64,000 nucleotides of DNA, from NCBI RefSeq assembly GCF_009932555.1, contig NZ_BLJO01000002.1:359975-423974 (forward strand), read 5' to 3'. The stretch is from Steroidobacter agaridevorans. GTDB lineage: Bacteria; Pseudomonadota; Gammaproteobacteria; Steroidobacterales; Steroidobacteraceae. The position numbers and the translations under genes were made by a program. Below the pieces are notes generated by a model. That model did no database searches, was not told the origin of the DNA, and saw only the letters and a list, made by a program, of their open reading frames with translations. Positions 35,883 through 45,123 of the stretch are shown one piece after another; the first letter of the stretch is position 1; every line of letters begins with the position of its first letter.

Positions 35883-37481
35883 ATGCTGTCGATGAAGGGG
35901 AGCTTCTGGGCGGTGGTGGCAACGTTGGCGGCGGCAGCCGGCGCCGCGCATGCGGCCGACGATCCCGACACACGTACGTTGAGTGAGCTGCGCGCCGATC
36001 TCGACGCACGCAAGACCACGTCGGTCGAACTGGTCGAGGCGTTCACGCGACGGATCGAGGCCATCGACCGAAACGGTCCGCAACTGCGCTCCGTCATCGC
36101 AATCAATCCCGACGCGCTCAAGCAGGCCCGTGCGCTCGATAAAGAGCTGCAGACCAAAGGTCCGCGCGGTCCCCTGCACGGCATCCCCGTGCTTCTAAAG
36201 GACAACATCGAGTCCGCCGATCCGATGCCGACGACCGCGGGTTCCCTGGCGTTGGTCAACAACTTGACCAAGCGCGATGCTCCGATTGCCGCCAACCTGC
36301 GTGCGGCCGGCGCCATCATCCTCGGCAAGACCAACTTGAGCGAATGGGCAAACTTCCGTTCCCGCAGCTCGACCAGCGGCTGGAGCGCGGTTGGCGGTCT
36401 GACCAAGAATCCGCACGTGCTCGATCGCACGCCTTGCGGTTCGAGCGCTGGCAGTGGCGCCGCCGTCGCCGCGGGCCTCGCGCCAGTCGCCGTCGGCACG
36501 GAAACCGACGGCTCCATCATCTGCCCGTCGGCAATGAACGGCATCGTCGGACTGAAGCCGACGTTGGGCCTGCTCTCCGGCAAGCACATCATTCCGATCG
36601 CGCACAGCCAGGACACCGCAGGTCCGATGACGACCAACGTGAAAGACGCCGCGTTGCTGCTCGCCGCGCTGGTGGGCGACGCGCCCGCTTGCGATCCGCC
36701 GTCCGCCGGTTGCGCCAAGTCCGATTACACCAAGGGCCTCGTGCCGACGGCGCTGAATGGCAAGCGCATCGGGGTGCTGCGTTTCGAGCCCGGTCGAAAC
36801 GCCTATATCACGCCCGTGTATGAGCGGGCGCTCGATCATCTGAAGGAAGCCGGCGCCACGCTGATCGAGATCGAGATGCCGGACCTGCCCGGCGTCGACG
36901 CAGCCGAAGACATGGTGCTGCATGCTGAATTCAAGGCGGACCTGACGGCCTACCTGGCAGGCTCGCCCGCCAAGATCCCGGTGCGCTCGCTGGAGCAGCT
37001 GATCGAGTTCAACAAGAAGACGCCGGCGGAGCTCGCGCTGTTCGGTCAGGACACGTTCGAGAAGGCCAACGGCATGCCGCCCCTGACCGATGCGAAGTAC
37101 ATGACCGCGCGCGCCGATGGCAAGCGTCTGGCGGGCGTTCAGGGCATCATGAAAATGCTGGCCGAAAACAAGCTGGATTTGATTGTCGCCCCGAGCACCG
37201 GCGTCGCGCCGCGCGTCGATTCGATCAATGGCACTCGCTCTCCGGGTTCGTTCACTTCCCTGCCCGCCGTGGCGGGCTATCCGCACCTCACGGTTCCCAT
37301 GGGTGAGCTGAAAGGCTTGCCGCTGGGAATGTCCTTCATCGGCGCGCCGTGGTCCGAAGACGTGCTGCTCTCGGCGGGTTATGCATTCGAGCAGCGCGCG
37401 AAGGCGCGCATCACGCCGAAATTCACGCCAACGATCGAGACCGAGCAGAAGGCATTCGCCCCGGCGCTGCCGTCGCTCTAG
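35883..37481 (+). CDS. Exported amidase (amidase signature family)
   Basis: 532 aa. Signal peptide (FWAVVATLAAAAGAAHA), then the amidase signature fold with catalytic Lys K106 (PVLLKDN), cis-Ser S187 (CGSSAGSG) and nucleophile S211 (GTETDGSI). Periplasmic members cleave various amides or peptides; substrate unknown. Lies 111 bases after zwf; a hairpin at 37491-37518 follows the stop. Confidence 0.93.
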   Translation: MLSMKGSFWAVVATLAAAAGAAHAADDPDTRTLSELRADLDARKTTSVELVEAFTRRIEAIDRNGPQLRSVIAINPDALKQARALDKELQTKGPRGPLHGIPVLLKDNIESADPMPTTAGSLALVNNLTKRDAPIAANLRAAGAIILGKTNLSEWANFRSRSSTSGWSAVGGLTKNPHVLDRTPCGSSAGSGAAVAAGLAPVAVGTETDGSIICPSAMNGIVGLKPTLGLLSGKHIIPIAHSQDTAGPMTTNVKDAALLLAALVGDAPACDPPSAGCAKSDYTKGLVPTALNGKRIGVLRFEPGRNAYITPVYERALDHLKEAGATLIEIEMPDLPGVDAAEDMVLHAEFKADLTAYLAGSPAKIPVRSLEQLIEFNKKTPAELALFGQDTFEKANGMPPLTDAKYMTARADGKRLAGVQGIMKMLAENKLDLIVAPSTGVAPRVDSINGTRSPGSFTSLPAVAGYPHLTVPMGELKGLPLGMSFIGAPWSEDVLLSAGYAFEQRAKARITPKFTPTIETEQKAFAPALPSL

Positions 37482-37490
37482 TGCCTTTCG

Positions 37491-37518
37491 ATCGGCGGCA
37501 GTTCTCGCTGCCGCCGAT
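37491..37518 (+). terminator. Terminator-like hairpin after the amidase gene
   Basis: An 11-bp perfect stem, ATCGGCGGCAG (37491-37501) with CTGCCGCCGAT (37508-37518), and a 6-base loop, starting ten bases after the amidase stop. No U-tract follows, so it may end transcription only partly or protect the 3' end. Confidence 0.6.
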
Positions 37519-37550
37519 GCCTGCACCGCCGTGCAGGTAGAATACGCCGC

Positions 37551-38528
37551 ATGGCAACGCCCGAACCCACATCGACCCGCCGCTCCCCCGCTTCGATCAG
37601 CGTCATCGTGCCCAGCTACAACGGCGGCCAGCGGATCGCCGAGGCGCTCGATTCGATCCTCGAGCAGACCTTGCCGATCGAGCAGATCATCGTCGTCGAC
37701 GACGGCTCGAGCGATGACACGGCCAACGTGGTGGGCGGCTACAAGAACCGCCGGATCCAGTACCTCCGCCGGCCGCATGAAGGCATGGCCAGCGCCTGCA
37801 ATGCCGGCCTCGATGCCGCTCGCGGCGACTTCGTCACCTTTCTGTATGCCGGCGACCGCTGGAGTCCCTCCTTCGCCGAGCGCATGCACGACTATCTCGC
37901 CGAAGATCCCGGCATCGCCTGCGCCTTCAGCAATTTCGTCCACCTCGATGACTCGACCGGCAAGATGCTCGGCGATCAATTCCAGCTCTATCCCGAGATC
38001 AAGCGGCCGGTGCTGCTGCGAGACGCCCCGAATGCGCACGGTCGCATTCCGAAGGAACGAGCGTTCGGCGCATTGGTGAGCTGCAGCGACATTCCAGCCT
38101 ATCTGCAGGTGATGATGTTCCGCCGGAGCGCGATCGAGAACCTGCGCTTCGAGCCCGCCCTCGGGCAAGGCGCCGACACGAGCTTCGCCCTGCAGGCTTT
38201 CATGCGAGGCATGGTCGTGTTCACCGATGAAGTCCTGGCGATCGTGCGTCAGCCGAGCGGCCAAGCTGCCCCGGACCTTGCGGTTCCCAAACTCGGTGGC
38301 CTGAAAGCACTCGCGCCGCATGTCACTCGAGACCGCGACCTGGCCCCATACCAGGAACGTCTGATCAAAGCTCACATCGACGCGGCGCTGTCTTTGATGA
38401 AACGAGGCCAGGTGCGTGCCGGCCTGCGCACTTATAAGGATACCTTCCAGTTTCCCGGCTCGGGACTGCGCAAGTTCAAAGGCTCGTTACGTCTGTTCGC
38501 GGCGTTGCCACAGGGCCTGGCGAAGTAA
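37551..38528 (+). CDS. Family 2 glycosyltransferase
   Basis: 325 aa, GT-A fold: SVIVPSYNGGQRIAEALDSI with VVDDGSSDDT at the nucleotide site and RRPHEGMASACNAGLDAARGDF, within limits cited as ASACNAGLDAARGDF. The place of the metal-binding DxD reads FLYAGDRW, so only the last Asp is left. No membrane helix. First gene of a small glycan cluster with a DegT aminotransferase and a GT-B enzyme on the same strand. Donor and acceptor unknown. Confidence 0.88.
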   Translation: MATPEPTSTRRSPASISVIVPSYNGGQRIAEALDSILEQTLPIEQIIVVDDGSSDDTANVVGGYKNRRIQYLRRPHEGMASACNAGLDAARGDFVTFLYAGDRWSPSFAERMHDYLAEDPGIACAFSNFVHLDDSTGKMLGDQFQLYPEIKRPVLLRDAPNAHGRIPKERAFGALVSCSDIPAYLQVMMFRRSAIENLRFEPALGQGADTSFALQAFMRGMVVFTDEVLAIVRQPSGQAAPDLAVPKLGGLKALAPHVTRDRDLAPYQERLIKAHIDAALSLMKRGQVRAGLRTYKDTFQFPGSGLRKFKGSLRLFAALPQGLAK

Positions 38529-38586
38529 TTTTCGTTCAGCCGTCTCAAATTCCTCACGACCTACGAAACAAAATCCCGAGTTGAAC

Positions 38587-38622
38587 GTTTGCATAGGCGG
38601 CGGATGCCTCAATTTTGCAAAC
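38587..38622 (+). other. Inverted repeat in the leader of the DegT gene
   Basis: GTTTGCA (38587-38593) pairs with TGCAAAC (38616-38622), with AGGC/GCCT (38595-38598, 38606-38609) inside. It lies in the 148-base gap between the GT2 gene and the aminotransferase, about 55 bases before the TTG start, and could be a leader hairpin or an operator. Confidence 0.4.
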
Positions 38623-38676
38623 AATAGTGCCGGCACGCGTGAACTGACCGGCGGCAAGGCACGGGAGTATCTAAAC

Positions 38677-39828
38677 TTGACTGAGTGGCGCGTTCCGTTG
38701 TCCGTGCTGGACTATGGAATCGAGGAAGCGGATGCCGCGCAACGCGTCATCGCCAGCAAATGGCTATCGATGGGCCCCGAAGTGCAGGCGTTCGAACGTG
38801 AGTTCGCGCAAATGCAGTCGGCGCGTCACGCGTATGCCGTGTCCAGCGCGACCGCCGCCCTGCATTTAGCGATGCATGCGATTGGCATCGGCCCGGGCGA
38901 TGAAGTCATCCAGCCCGCGATCAATTTCGTCGCCTCCGCCAACATGACGCTGCTCGCCCGCGCCGTCCCCGTGTTTGCGGATATATGCAGCCTCGCCGAG
39001 CCGACCCTCGATCCGGCGCATGTCGAGCGGCTCATCACGCCGCGCACCAAGGCCATCATTCCCATGCACTATGGCGGCAATCTTGCCCGCATGGCCGAGC
39101 TGGTCGAACTGTGCAAGCGGCATGGGCTGGCATTGATCGAGGACTCGTGCCACGCGGTGGGCGCCGCCTATCACGATCCGCAGGGTCGCGAGCCGCACGG
39201 CCTCATGGCCGGCAGCATCGGCGATCTCGGGACGTTTTCATTTTATGCGAACAAGAATCTGGCGTGCGGCGAAGGCGGCATGCTGGTGACGAACCGCGAC
39301 GATCTCAGCGAGCGCATTCAAATGATGCGCAGTCATGGCATGACGCGCTCTTCCTGGGAGCGCCATCATGGCCGCCCTGGTTCCTACGACATTGCGTTGG
39401 CGGGTTTCAACTATCGTCTCGACGAGGTACATGCGGCCCTGGGGCGCGCGCAACTCGCCAAGCTGCTGCCGGGGAACGAGCGGCGCCGACAACTATTGAA
39501 GCGTTATCGCGAAGGACTGCAAGGCGCCGAGCGCTGGCTGATGGTGTACGCCGATCGGATCGAGCATTCCTCGGGGCACTTGATGGTCGCGGTGGCGGAC
39601 TCGCCCGAGACGCGGGCGAAGGCGGTGCATGCGCTGCGCGAGGCCCGCATACAGACGAGCATGCATTATCCGTCCATCCTGGAGTTCAGCGGCTTCCGCG
39701 ATCGCTTCCCCGAGCGGCTGGAATTGACCCATCAGTTCGCGAACCGCGCGATCACTTTGCCATTGCACCCGGGACTGAGCACCGAGCATGTCGATGAGAT
39801 CACCCAAATCCTGCGCGCGATCGAATAA
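38677..39828 (+). CDS. DegT/DnrJ/EryC1/StrS family PLP aminotransferase
   Basis: 383 aa from a TTG at 38677 with GGGAG nine bases upstream; the protein then starts LTEWRVPLSVLDYG, as family members do. PLP-Lys K193 in FYANKNLACGEGG, Asp156 in LIEDSCHA, and the N-terminal SATAALHLAMHA cofactor-phosphate segment. Makes an aminosugar nucleotide from a keto sugar, used by glycosyltransferases for O-antigen or exopolysaccharide. Its neighbours are GT2 and GT-B genes; a longer reading frame upstream overlaps the GT2 gene and is spurious. Confidence 0.9.
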   Translation: MTEWRVPLSVLDYGIEEADAAQRVIASKWLSMGPEVQAFEREFAQMQSARHAYAVSSATAALHLAMHAIGIGPGDEVIQPAINFVASANMTLLARAVPVFADICSLAEPTLDPAHVERLITPRTKAIIPMHYGGNLARMAELVELCKRHGLALIEDSCHAVGAAYHDPQGREPHGLMAGSIGDLGTFSFYANKNLACGEGGMLVTNRDDLSERIQMMRSHGMTRSSWERHHGRPGSYDIALAGFNYRLDEVHAALGRAQLAKLLPGNERRRQLLKRYREGLQGAERWLMVYADRIEHSSGHLMVAVADSPETRAKAVHALREARIQTSMHYPSILEFSGFRDRFPERLELTHQFANRAITLPLHPGLSTEHVDEITQILRAIE

Positions 39829-39831
39829 CGC

Positions 39832-41007
39832 ATGAAGGTCGCTCTGTTTGCCGCCCCCTTTGGACAGGGCGGCCAGATGCATATCCATTGCAGGCGTTAT
39901 CTGCGGCTCCTGCAGCTCGCAGGCTGCGACGTGACGCTGGTCGAACACAGCGGCTTCCAGTCGCCTCCTATTCCGGGCGTCGACCAGCGCACATATCCGC
40001 GACGCATGCGGCGGCTCGATCCTCTGCTGACAACCCGGGCGCTCTCCTTCTTGCACAAGCGCCGTCTCGAGCCGCTGTTGCGCTCGGCGAACGCGGATCT
40101 GTGTCATATCCAGTGGGTGGATGAGCGCGTGATCGACGTGAGTCTGGCGGGCGGACGTCCCTTGGTGGCCTTCGCCTGGGGCAGCGACTTGAACGTGCCT
40201 CTGCGAATGTCACCTACGAACCCTGCGCGTCAGCGCATCGGCGCCGTGCTTCGTGAGCTCGATCTGCTCATCGTCGATTGCGACGACAGCGCCGCGGTCG
40301 CGAACGAGCTGGCCGGTATGGAAGTCCCCGTTGCATCGCTGCCGATCGGCATCGACACGCAGCTGTTCCAGCCCGACCTCCCGAAGGAGCGCGCCGAGTG
40401 GCGGCAACGATTTCAGATCGAGCCCGACGCCCTCGTTTTCCTGTCAGGCAGACAACTCGGTGCGATTTATCGACCCGCCGAGATCATCGAAGCCTTCGCG
40501 CGCATGCCGGCGGCTGCCCGCCAGCGTTCCTATCTGATCATGCGAATATTCGGTCACAGCGTCGGCACCTCGCTGCGCTCGCTGCAACAGCTGACGCGCT
40601 CGCTCGCCATCGAACAGCGCATACGCTGGGTGGGCGGCATGCCCTACGAGCGCCAGCCTGGATTGTTCGTCGCCGCCGACTTCATGGTGAATTTTCCCCA
40701 GATGGACGCGTTCCCCGTGACCTTTCTGGAAAGCCTCGCGTGCGGCGTGCCGGTGCTGACGAATCGGCTCAAGTCTTATGAGTCGAACGGCGCGACGCCC
40801 TACTTGACCTTCGCCCAGGAAGACTCGGTGGCCGCACTGAGCGCGACCATGTCGGCAGCGCTCGACGATGTGCAGGCATTGCAGGCGCAGGCCGCGCGAG
40901 GCCGCGAACACGTCGTGCGAAATTTCGACGAGCGCATCAGCGCCGCCCAGCTGAAAGAAATATATGACAGCGTGCTCCTGCGCCATTCCGCAAGGAACCG
41001 CAGGTAA
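39832..41007 (+). CDS. GT-B glycosyltransferase (GT4-like)
   Basis: 391 aa. N-terminal Rossmann half with FGQGGQMHIHCRRYLRLL, FAWGSDLNVP; C-terminal half with LPIGIDTQLFQ, FLSGRQL, WVGGMPYERQPGLFVAADF split as WVGGMPYE and LFVAADFMVNF, and the donor-binding FPVTFLESLACGVPVL, the E-x7-E-like region of GT4. Four bases after the aminotransferase stop, so co-transcribed and probably using its product or adding to the same glycan. Confidence 0.88.
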   Translation: MKVALFAAPFGQGGQMHIHCRRYLRLLQLAGCDVTLVEHSGFQSPPIPGVDQRTYPRRMRRLDPLLTTRALSFLHKRRLEPLLRSANADLCHIQWVDERVIDVSLAGGRPLVAFAWGSDLNVPLRMSPTNPARQRIGAVLRELDLLIVDCDDSAAVANELAGMEVPVASLPIGIDTQLFQPDLPKERAEWRQRFQIEPDALVFLSGRQLGAIYRPAEIIEAFARMPAAARQRSYLIMRIFGHSVGTSLRSLQQLTRSLAIEQRIRWVGGMPYERQPGLFVAADFMVNFPQMDAFPVTFLESLACGVPVLTNRLKSYESNGATPYLTFAQEDSVAALSATMSAALDDVQALQAQAARGREHVVRNFDERISAAQLKEIYDSVLLRHSARNRR

Positions 41008-41084
41008 GCCGACCCGTTTGTTCCTTGCTAGCTGCGCCTGGACACGCAGCCGTCGGAAAATCACCGAAGCGCGAGGACACGACC

Positions 41085-41834
41085 ATGGCACTGAGAGACT
41101 TTTTTCGAGGCGGCCGCCGCGAGCGCGACGAGCACCCTCGCTATCCGCTGGATCCACTGTCGCGAGAATCGTGGCACGAAGACTCCGAGGCCCGTTTCGG
41201 CGCGGACCAGCATCGGGATTACGACGACGAGCGTCGTCGCTTCAACGATCGCTGGGAAAATTCATATAGTGGGCCTGGCTACGGGCGCTTCAGAGAAGCG
41301 GGCGAGAACGAATACGGCGGCTCCAGCCGCAATCCGTTCTACGGCGAGCATCCGCTGACCCGCGCCGGCTCCGAATATGACTATGATTATTTCGGCTCCA
41401 AGGCCGGGCTGCCGACGACCAAATGGCGCCGCGACACGGACAGCCAGGAGTTCGACGATCTGGTGTACGGTGGCCGCTCGTTCGATCCGTACGCACCCGA
41501 TCAAATTCGCGGTCAGTTCAGTGGCCGAGGACCCCGCGGCTATCGTCGCTCCGACGAACGAATCCGAGACGATGTGTGTCAGTGCCTCACTGACGACGAT
41601 CACATCGACGCCAGCGACATCGAAGTCACCGTGAACGATCGCGAAGTGATGCTGACCGGCACCGTGACTTCGCGTATGCAGAAGCGCCATGCGGAAGACT
41701 TGGTCGAACACTTGCCCGGCGTGCGCGATGTGATCAACAGCATCCGCGTCGTCAGCGAGACACAGGGGACGCAGTCCACTGGAACGCAAGCCACGGGATA
41801 TCAATCCACTCGCATGGGTGGTCAGATTCGCTGA
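41085..41834 (+). CDS. BON domain protein with charged low-complexity N-terminus
   Basis: 249 aa. N-terminal 150 residues are rich in Arg, Asp, Glu, Tyr and Gly (for example DYDDERRRFNDRWENSYSG) without a signal peptide. The BON domain is at about 165-230: RIRDDVCQCLTDD, DIEVTVNDREVMLTGTV, HLPGVRDVINSIRV. The tail is Thr/Gln/Ser-rich. Proteins like this (often opening with SWRD-type repeats) are stress-related and may bind envelope lipids. ATG at 41085 with GAGGA seven bases upstream. Confidence 0.85.
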   Translation: MALRDFFRGGRRERDEHPRYPLDPLSRESWHEDSEARFGADQHRDYDDERRRFNDRWENSYSGPGYGRFREAGENEYGGSSRNPFYGEHPLTRAGSEYDYDYFGSKAGLPTTKWRRDTDSQEFDDLVYGGRSFDPYAPDQIRGQFSGRGPRGYRRSDERIRDDVCQCLTDDDHIDASDIEVTVNDREVMLTGTVTSRMQKRHAEDLVEHLPGVRDVINSIRVVSETQGTQSTGTQATGYQSTRMGGQIR

Positions 41835-41847
41835 GCCCGTCGTCACG

Positions 41848-41872
41848 GCGGCGCGCATGGAACGCGCGCCGC
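41848..41872 (+). terminator. Terminator-like hairpin after the BON gene
   Basis: A 9-bp GC-rich stem (41848-41856 with 41864-41872) and 7-base loop, 13 bases after the BON gene stop. No U-tract follows. It could stop or attenuate transcription before the ATP-grasp gene. Confidence 0.5.
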
Positions 41873-41964
41873 GGCCAGGCACTTTGTAACCGCTCTGAAA
41901 TGGACATGCCACGCCAGCGCGGGCAGCATGCGAGTTTGTTGACCTCAACGACGAGGACCGTCGC

Positions 41965-42975
41965 ATGCATTGCTGGCTTCTCTTTCATCGGGAACTCCGT
42001 CGCGACGTGCCCGAAGCAGCAGAAGTGTTCCGCTTCCAGCAGTCCGCCGCGCAGGCGGGCATCCGCCTCGACGTGCTCAATCCCCGCGATTTCGAGCTCA
42101 TCGTCGATTCCACCGAAGGCTGGTCGGCGGTGTATCAGGGCCGCAAGCTCGCCAAGCCCGACCTGATCATTCCTCGCACCGGCAGCGAGACCAGTTATTT
42201 CACGCTGGCGGTGCTGCGCCATTTCGAGCGTCAAGGCATCGCGATGGTGAACGGCCCGGCTGCGGTCGAAGCGGTCGCCGACAAGCTGCAAACTTTGCAA
42301 ATCCTGTCCGGCGCAGGCCTGCCGATTCCCAAAACCATCCTGGGTAAATTTCCGGTCGACGTGAACGTGATCGAGCGCGAGCTGGGCTTTCCCGTCGTCG
42401 TGAAAACTTTGCGTGGTACGCGCGGCAATGGCGTGTTGTTGTGTGCGAATCGCGAACAGTTCAACGATCTCGCCACTCTGCTCGATGGCGCGCAGTCGAG
42501 CGCGGACTTCATCTTCCAGGAGTATGTGAAAGCAAGTCACGGCCGCGACGTGCGCGTGCTGGTGATCAACGGTCGCGCCGTCGCCGCGATGGAGCGCCGC
42601 TCCACCGATGGCAGCTTCAAATCGAACATCTCATTGGGCGGTGTGGGCTCGGCGTTCGAGCCGCCGCCGGACATGGCGGAGCTCGCCGTTCGCGTCGCGA
42701 GCACGCTAGGCCTCGATGTGGCTGGCGTCGACATCCTGCTCGACGCCGATGGCTATCGGATCTGCGAGGCCAACTCCTCGCCCGGCTTCCAAGGGTTGGA
42801 GAAGGCCTGTCGCATCAGCGTGCCCGATGCGATCTTCAGCGCCATGCGAGATCGGCTCGGATTGCCGACCAGCAGCCGTCGTCGCACGTCCTGGCAGCGG
42901 CTGCTCGACTCGCTGCGTAATGCCGTGCGGCTCGACAATCGTCCCCCGCCGACAACGGTGCGCGAGCCTACTTAG
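41965..42975 (+). CDS. RimK-like ATP-grasp ligase
   Basis: 336 aa. Pre-ATP-grasp segment DLIIPRTGSETSYF, adenine site VVVKTLRGTRGNGVLL, FIFQEYVKASHGRDVRVLVI split as FQEYVKASHGRDVRVLV, and metal-binding ICEANSSPGFQGLE. Matches RimK-type alpha-L-glutamate ligases, but the C-terminus after 290 is an extra basic tail. May modify a ribosomal protein, a cofactor or a peptide; partner unknown. Its 3' end overlaps the convergent spermidine synthase-like gene by 8 bases. Confidence 0.9.
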   Translation: MHCWLLFHRELRRDVPEAAEVFRFQQSAAQAGIRLDVLNPRDFELIVDSTEGWSAVYQGRKLAKPDLIIPRTGSETSYFTLAVLRHFERQGIAMVNGPAAVEAVADKLQTLQILSGAGLPIPKTILGKFPVDVNVIERELGFPVVVKTLRGTRGNGVLLCANREQFNDLATLLDGAQSSADFIFQEYVKASHGRDVRVLVINGRAVAAMERRSTDGSFKSNISLGGVGSAFEPPPDMAELAVRVASTLGLDVAGVDILLDADGYRICEANSSPGFQGLEKACRISVPDAIFSAMRDRLGLPTSSRRRTSWQRLLDSLRNAVRLDNRPPPTTVREPT

Positions 42976-45091
42976 CCGTCGTTGCGTGCGCAGTTCCCCG
43001 AAGATGCATCAGTGGCCAGACGCTGCTGTATTGATCCGACCACCCGGCGAATGACTCGGGCGCGGTTGCCTCGTACGTGTCCGCGTTGCCGAATTCGGGT
43101 CGCGCCAGCAATGCCTCATTCGAGGTGACGATGACCCAGATGCTGGTGTCGTAGGTGCCGTCGTTGATACTGCGCACGACTCGGGCCGATCGATTCACGT
43201 ACTGCGCGGATCGGGCGCACACGGGCACCAGATCGATATATCGGTTCGAGATGTGCACGGCGAGCACGCCGTCCGGCTGCAAATGTTTGAAGTACAGCTC
43301 GAATGCTTCGCGCGTCAGCAGATGCGTCGGGATGGCGTCGCTCGAAAAGGCATCGATGGCGAGCAGGTCGAAGCCTTGCGGCGGCTGACGTTCGAGCGTC
43401 AAGCGAGCATCCCCGAGCAGCACCTCCACGTCACCGGCCTTCCTCGCCTCCGGCAGAAACGTAAAGTGTGAGTCGGCAAGCTCGAGCACTTGCGGATTGA
43501 TTTCATACAGCCGCGCGTAGTCGCCCTTCCGCACGTAGCCCGACAACACCCCCACTCCCAGGCCGACCACGCCCATCCGCACCGGCCCTTGCGACTGCAG
43601 CGCCGTCAAGGCGAGCCCGACGCCCGAATGTTTCGAGAAATAGGACGAGGGTACGCGACGCAACTCTTCGTGCAGATATTGATAGCCGTGGCTGATCGTG
43701 CCGTGAATCAAGTATCGACGAGCGAGCTCATAGGAGATCGGATCGTCCTGCACGCTCAACACGCCATAGAAGTTTCTGCGCACCAGCACGCTTTGCCGGC
43801 GATCCTCCAGCTCCGAACGCAGCAGCTCTCCCATGAGCATGAGGACGCCAAGGACCATCACCACCCGGATCAGCAACAGCGTTCGTAGCGAACCACGCCG
43901 ATACCACTGCAGCATCACGTACAGCTCGGCGATCAGCACCAGCAGCAGCGGCAACTCGACGTAGGTGTCGAATATATTCGGAGCGATCAATCCGACGAAC
44001 GCGCCACCCAGCACGCCGCCAAGCGAGACCAACAAATAGAAGCGCGTGAGATACGCTCCGGCTGGCCGTCGCATCACCAACTCGCCGTGACACGCCATGC
44101 AGATCACGAACAGGCTCGCCAGATACGCCGGCACGACGTATTGGATCGGCCAGTTTTCCAGGCGCTGTGTGTACAGGTACGCCAGGCCGCCGAGCGACAG
44201 CGCCACCAGAGGAAAATACCAGGTCGGGTGATAGATGCGGTGATGGCTGAACGCCAGAATGAACGTGAGCAGATACAGCGCCAGCGGCACCACCCACAAC
44301 AACGGAATCGGTGCGACGTTCGCGCTCAGATTCGCCGAGACGCTGACGAGCAGTCCGGAGGCGCACGCCGATAACAGCGCCCACAAGACCATTCGCCCCA
44401 CCGTCGGCGCGGAAGCGCGGGCCTTGTCGACAGCCTCGCTCGACGCCGCCGCTTCGGAGAGCGGTTGTTTGCTGTTCAAGTAGGCGATGCCGATGCAGAG
44501 CACGCAGAACCCGACGAACAGTGCGCTCCATCCCATCGCCAGCGTGCGAGAGGTGAATGCCGGCTCCAGCAACAGCGGGAAACTGAGCAACGCCAGCAGC
44601 GAACCTGCGTTGGACCACGCGAACAGCCAGTACGGCGGCTCGCTGCCGGTCCGGCGCATGTACCAGACCTGCAGCAAGGGGCTGGTCGAGCTCAGCATCA
44701 GCGAGGGCAGACCGACCGTCACTGTCAGCAGCAACAAGATTTGTAGCGCGGGATCGCCCGTCCCGTCCGGCCGCAAGGCTTCCGAGGGCAGGATGGGCAT
44801 CGTCAGGCAGCTGACGATCAGCAACGCGGCATGAATCAGACTTTGCCGTCGGGGCGACAGGGTGCTGAGCCAATGGGCATAGCTGTATCCGCCCAGCACG
44901 CACGCCTGGAAGAAGACCAGGGCCGCGCTCCAGACGGCGGAGCTCCCGCCGAACCAGGGCAGAATGATTTTCGCGATCAGCGGTTGAACCAGGAACAACA
45001 GACACGCGCCGACGATCACAGTAGCGGCGTATAGCGGTGTCCAGCGTGCCCGTGCGTCGGGCATCAGTTCTGCGGATGACTGGGCGCTCAT
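42968..45091 (-). CDS. Membrane-fused spermidine synthase-like protein
   Basis: 707 aa. The first 480 or so residues contain about 12 transmembrane helices, then a soluble SAM-dependent aminopropyltransferase-type domain: MGVVGLGVGVLSGY, YEINPQVLELA, VEVLLGDARLTLE and DLLAIDAFSSDAIPTHLLT. Such fused MFS/spermidine synthases are widespread and their product is unproven; acidic residues for putrescine binding are only partly conserved. ATG at 45091 with GGAA just upstream; a longer frame would overlap the divergent gene. Confidence 0.88.
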   Translation of the reverse strand: MSAQSSAELMPDARARWTPLYAATVIVGACLLFLVQPLIAKIILPWFGGSSAVWSAALVFFQACVLGGYSYAHWLSTLSPRRQSLIHAALLIVSCLTMPILPSEALRPDGTGDPALQILLLLTVTVGLPSLMLSSTSPLLQVWYMRRTGSEPPYWLFAWSNAGSLLALLSFPLLLEPAFTSRTLAMGWSALFVGFCVLCIGIAYLNSKQPLSEAAASSEAVDKARASAPTVGRMVLWALLSACASGLLVSVSANLSANVAPIPLLWVVPLALYLLTFILAFSHHRIYHPTWYFPLVALSLGGLAYLYTQRLENWPIQYVVPAYLASLFVICMACHGELVMRRPAGAYLTRFYLLVSLGGVLGGAFVGLIAPNIFDTYVELPLLLVLIAELYVMLQWYRRGSLRTLLLIRVVMVLGVLMLMGELLRSELEDRRQSVLVRRNFYGVLSVQDDPISYELARRYLIHGTISHGYQYLHEELRRVPSSYFSKHSGVGLALTALQSQGPVRMGVVGLGVGVLSGYVRKGDYARLYEINPQVLELADSHFTFLPEARKAGDVEVLLGDARLTLERQPPQGFDLLAIDAFSSDAIPTHLLTREAFELYFKHLQPDGVLAVHISNRYIDLVPVCARSAQYVNRSARVVRSINDGTYDTSIWVIVTSNEALLARPEFGNADTYEATAPESFAGWSDQYSSVWPLMHLRGTAHATTAK

Positions 45092-45110
45092 AACTTCCGA
45101 GGATAACGCA

Positions 45111-45116
45111 TATACT
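45111..45116 (+). promoter_or_regulatory. Candidate -10 box TATACT before the GSDH gene
   Basis: TATACT ends seven bases before the ATG at 45124, so transcription would start at or next to that ATG. Either the mRNA is leaderless or the true start is the ATG at 45163. No good -35 is seen at 17 bases. Confidence 0.4.
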
Positions 45117-45123
45117 CCGCAAC

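Noticed and set aside
36195-38375. 726-residue open frame on the minus strand opposite the amidase and GT2 genes
   Set aside because: Both genes on the plus strand are clear families; the antisense frame has composition of a shadow frame and no motif.
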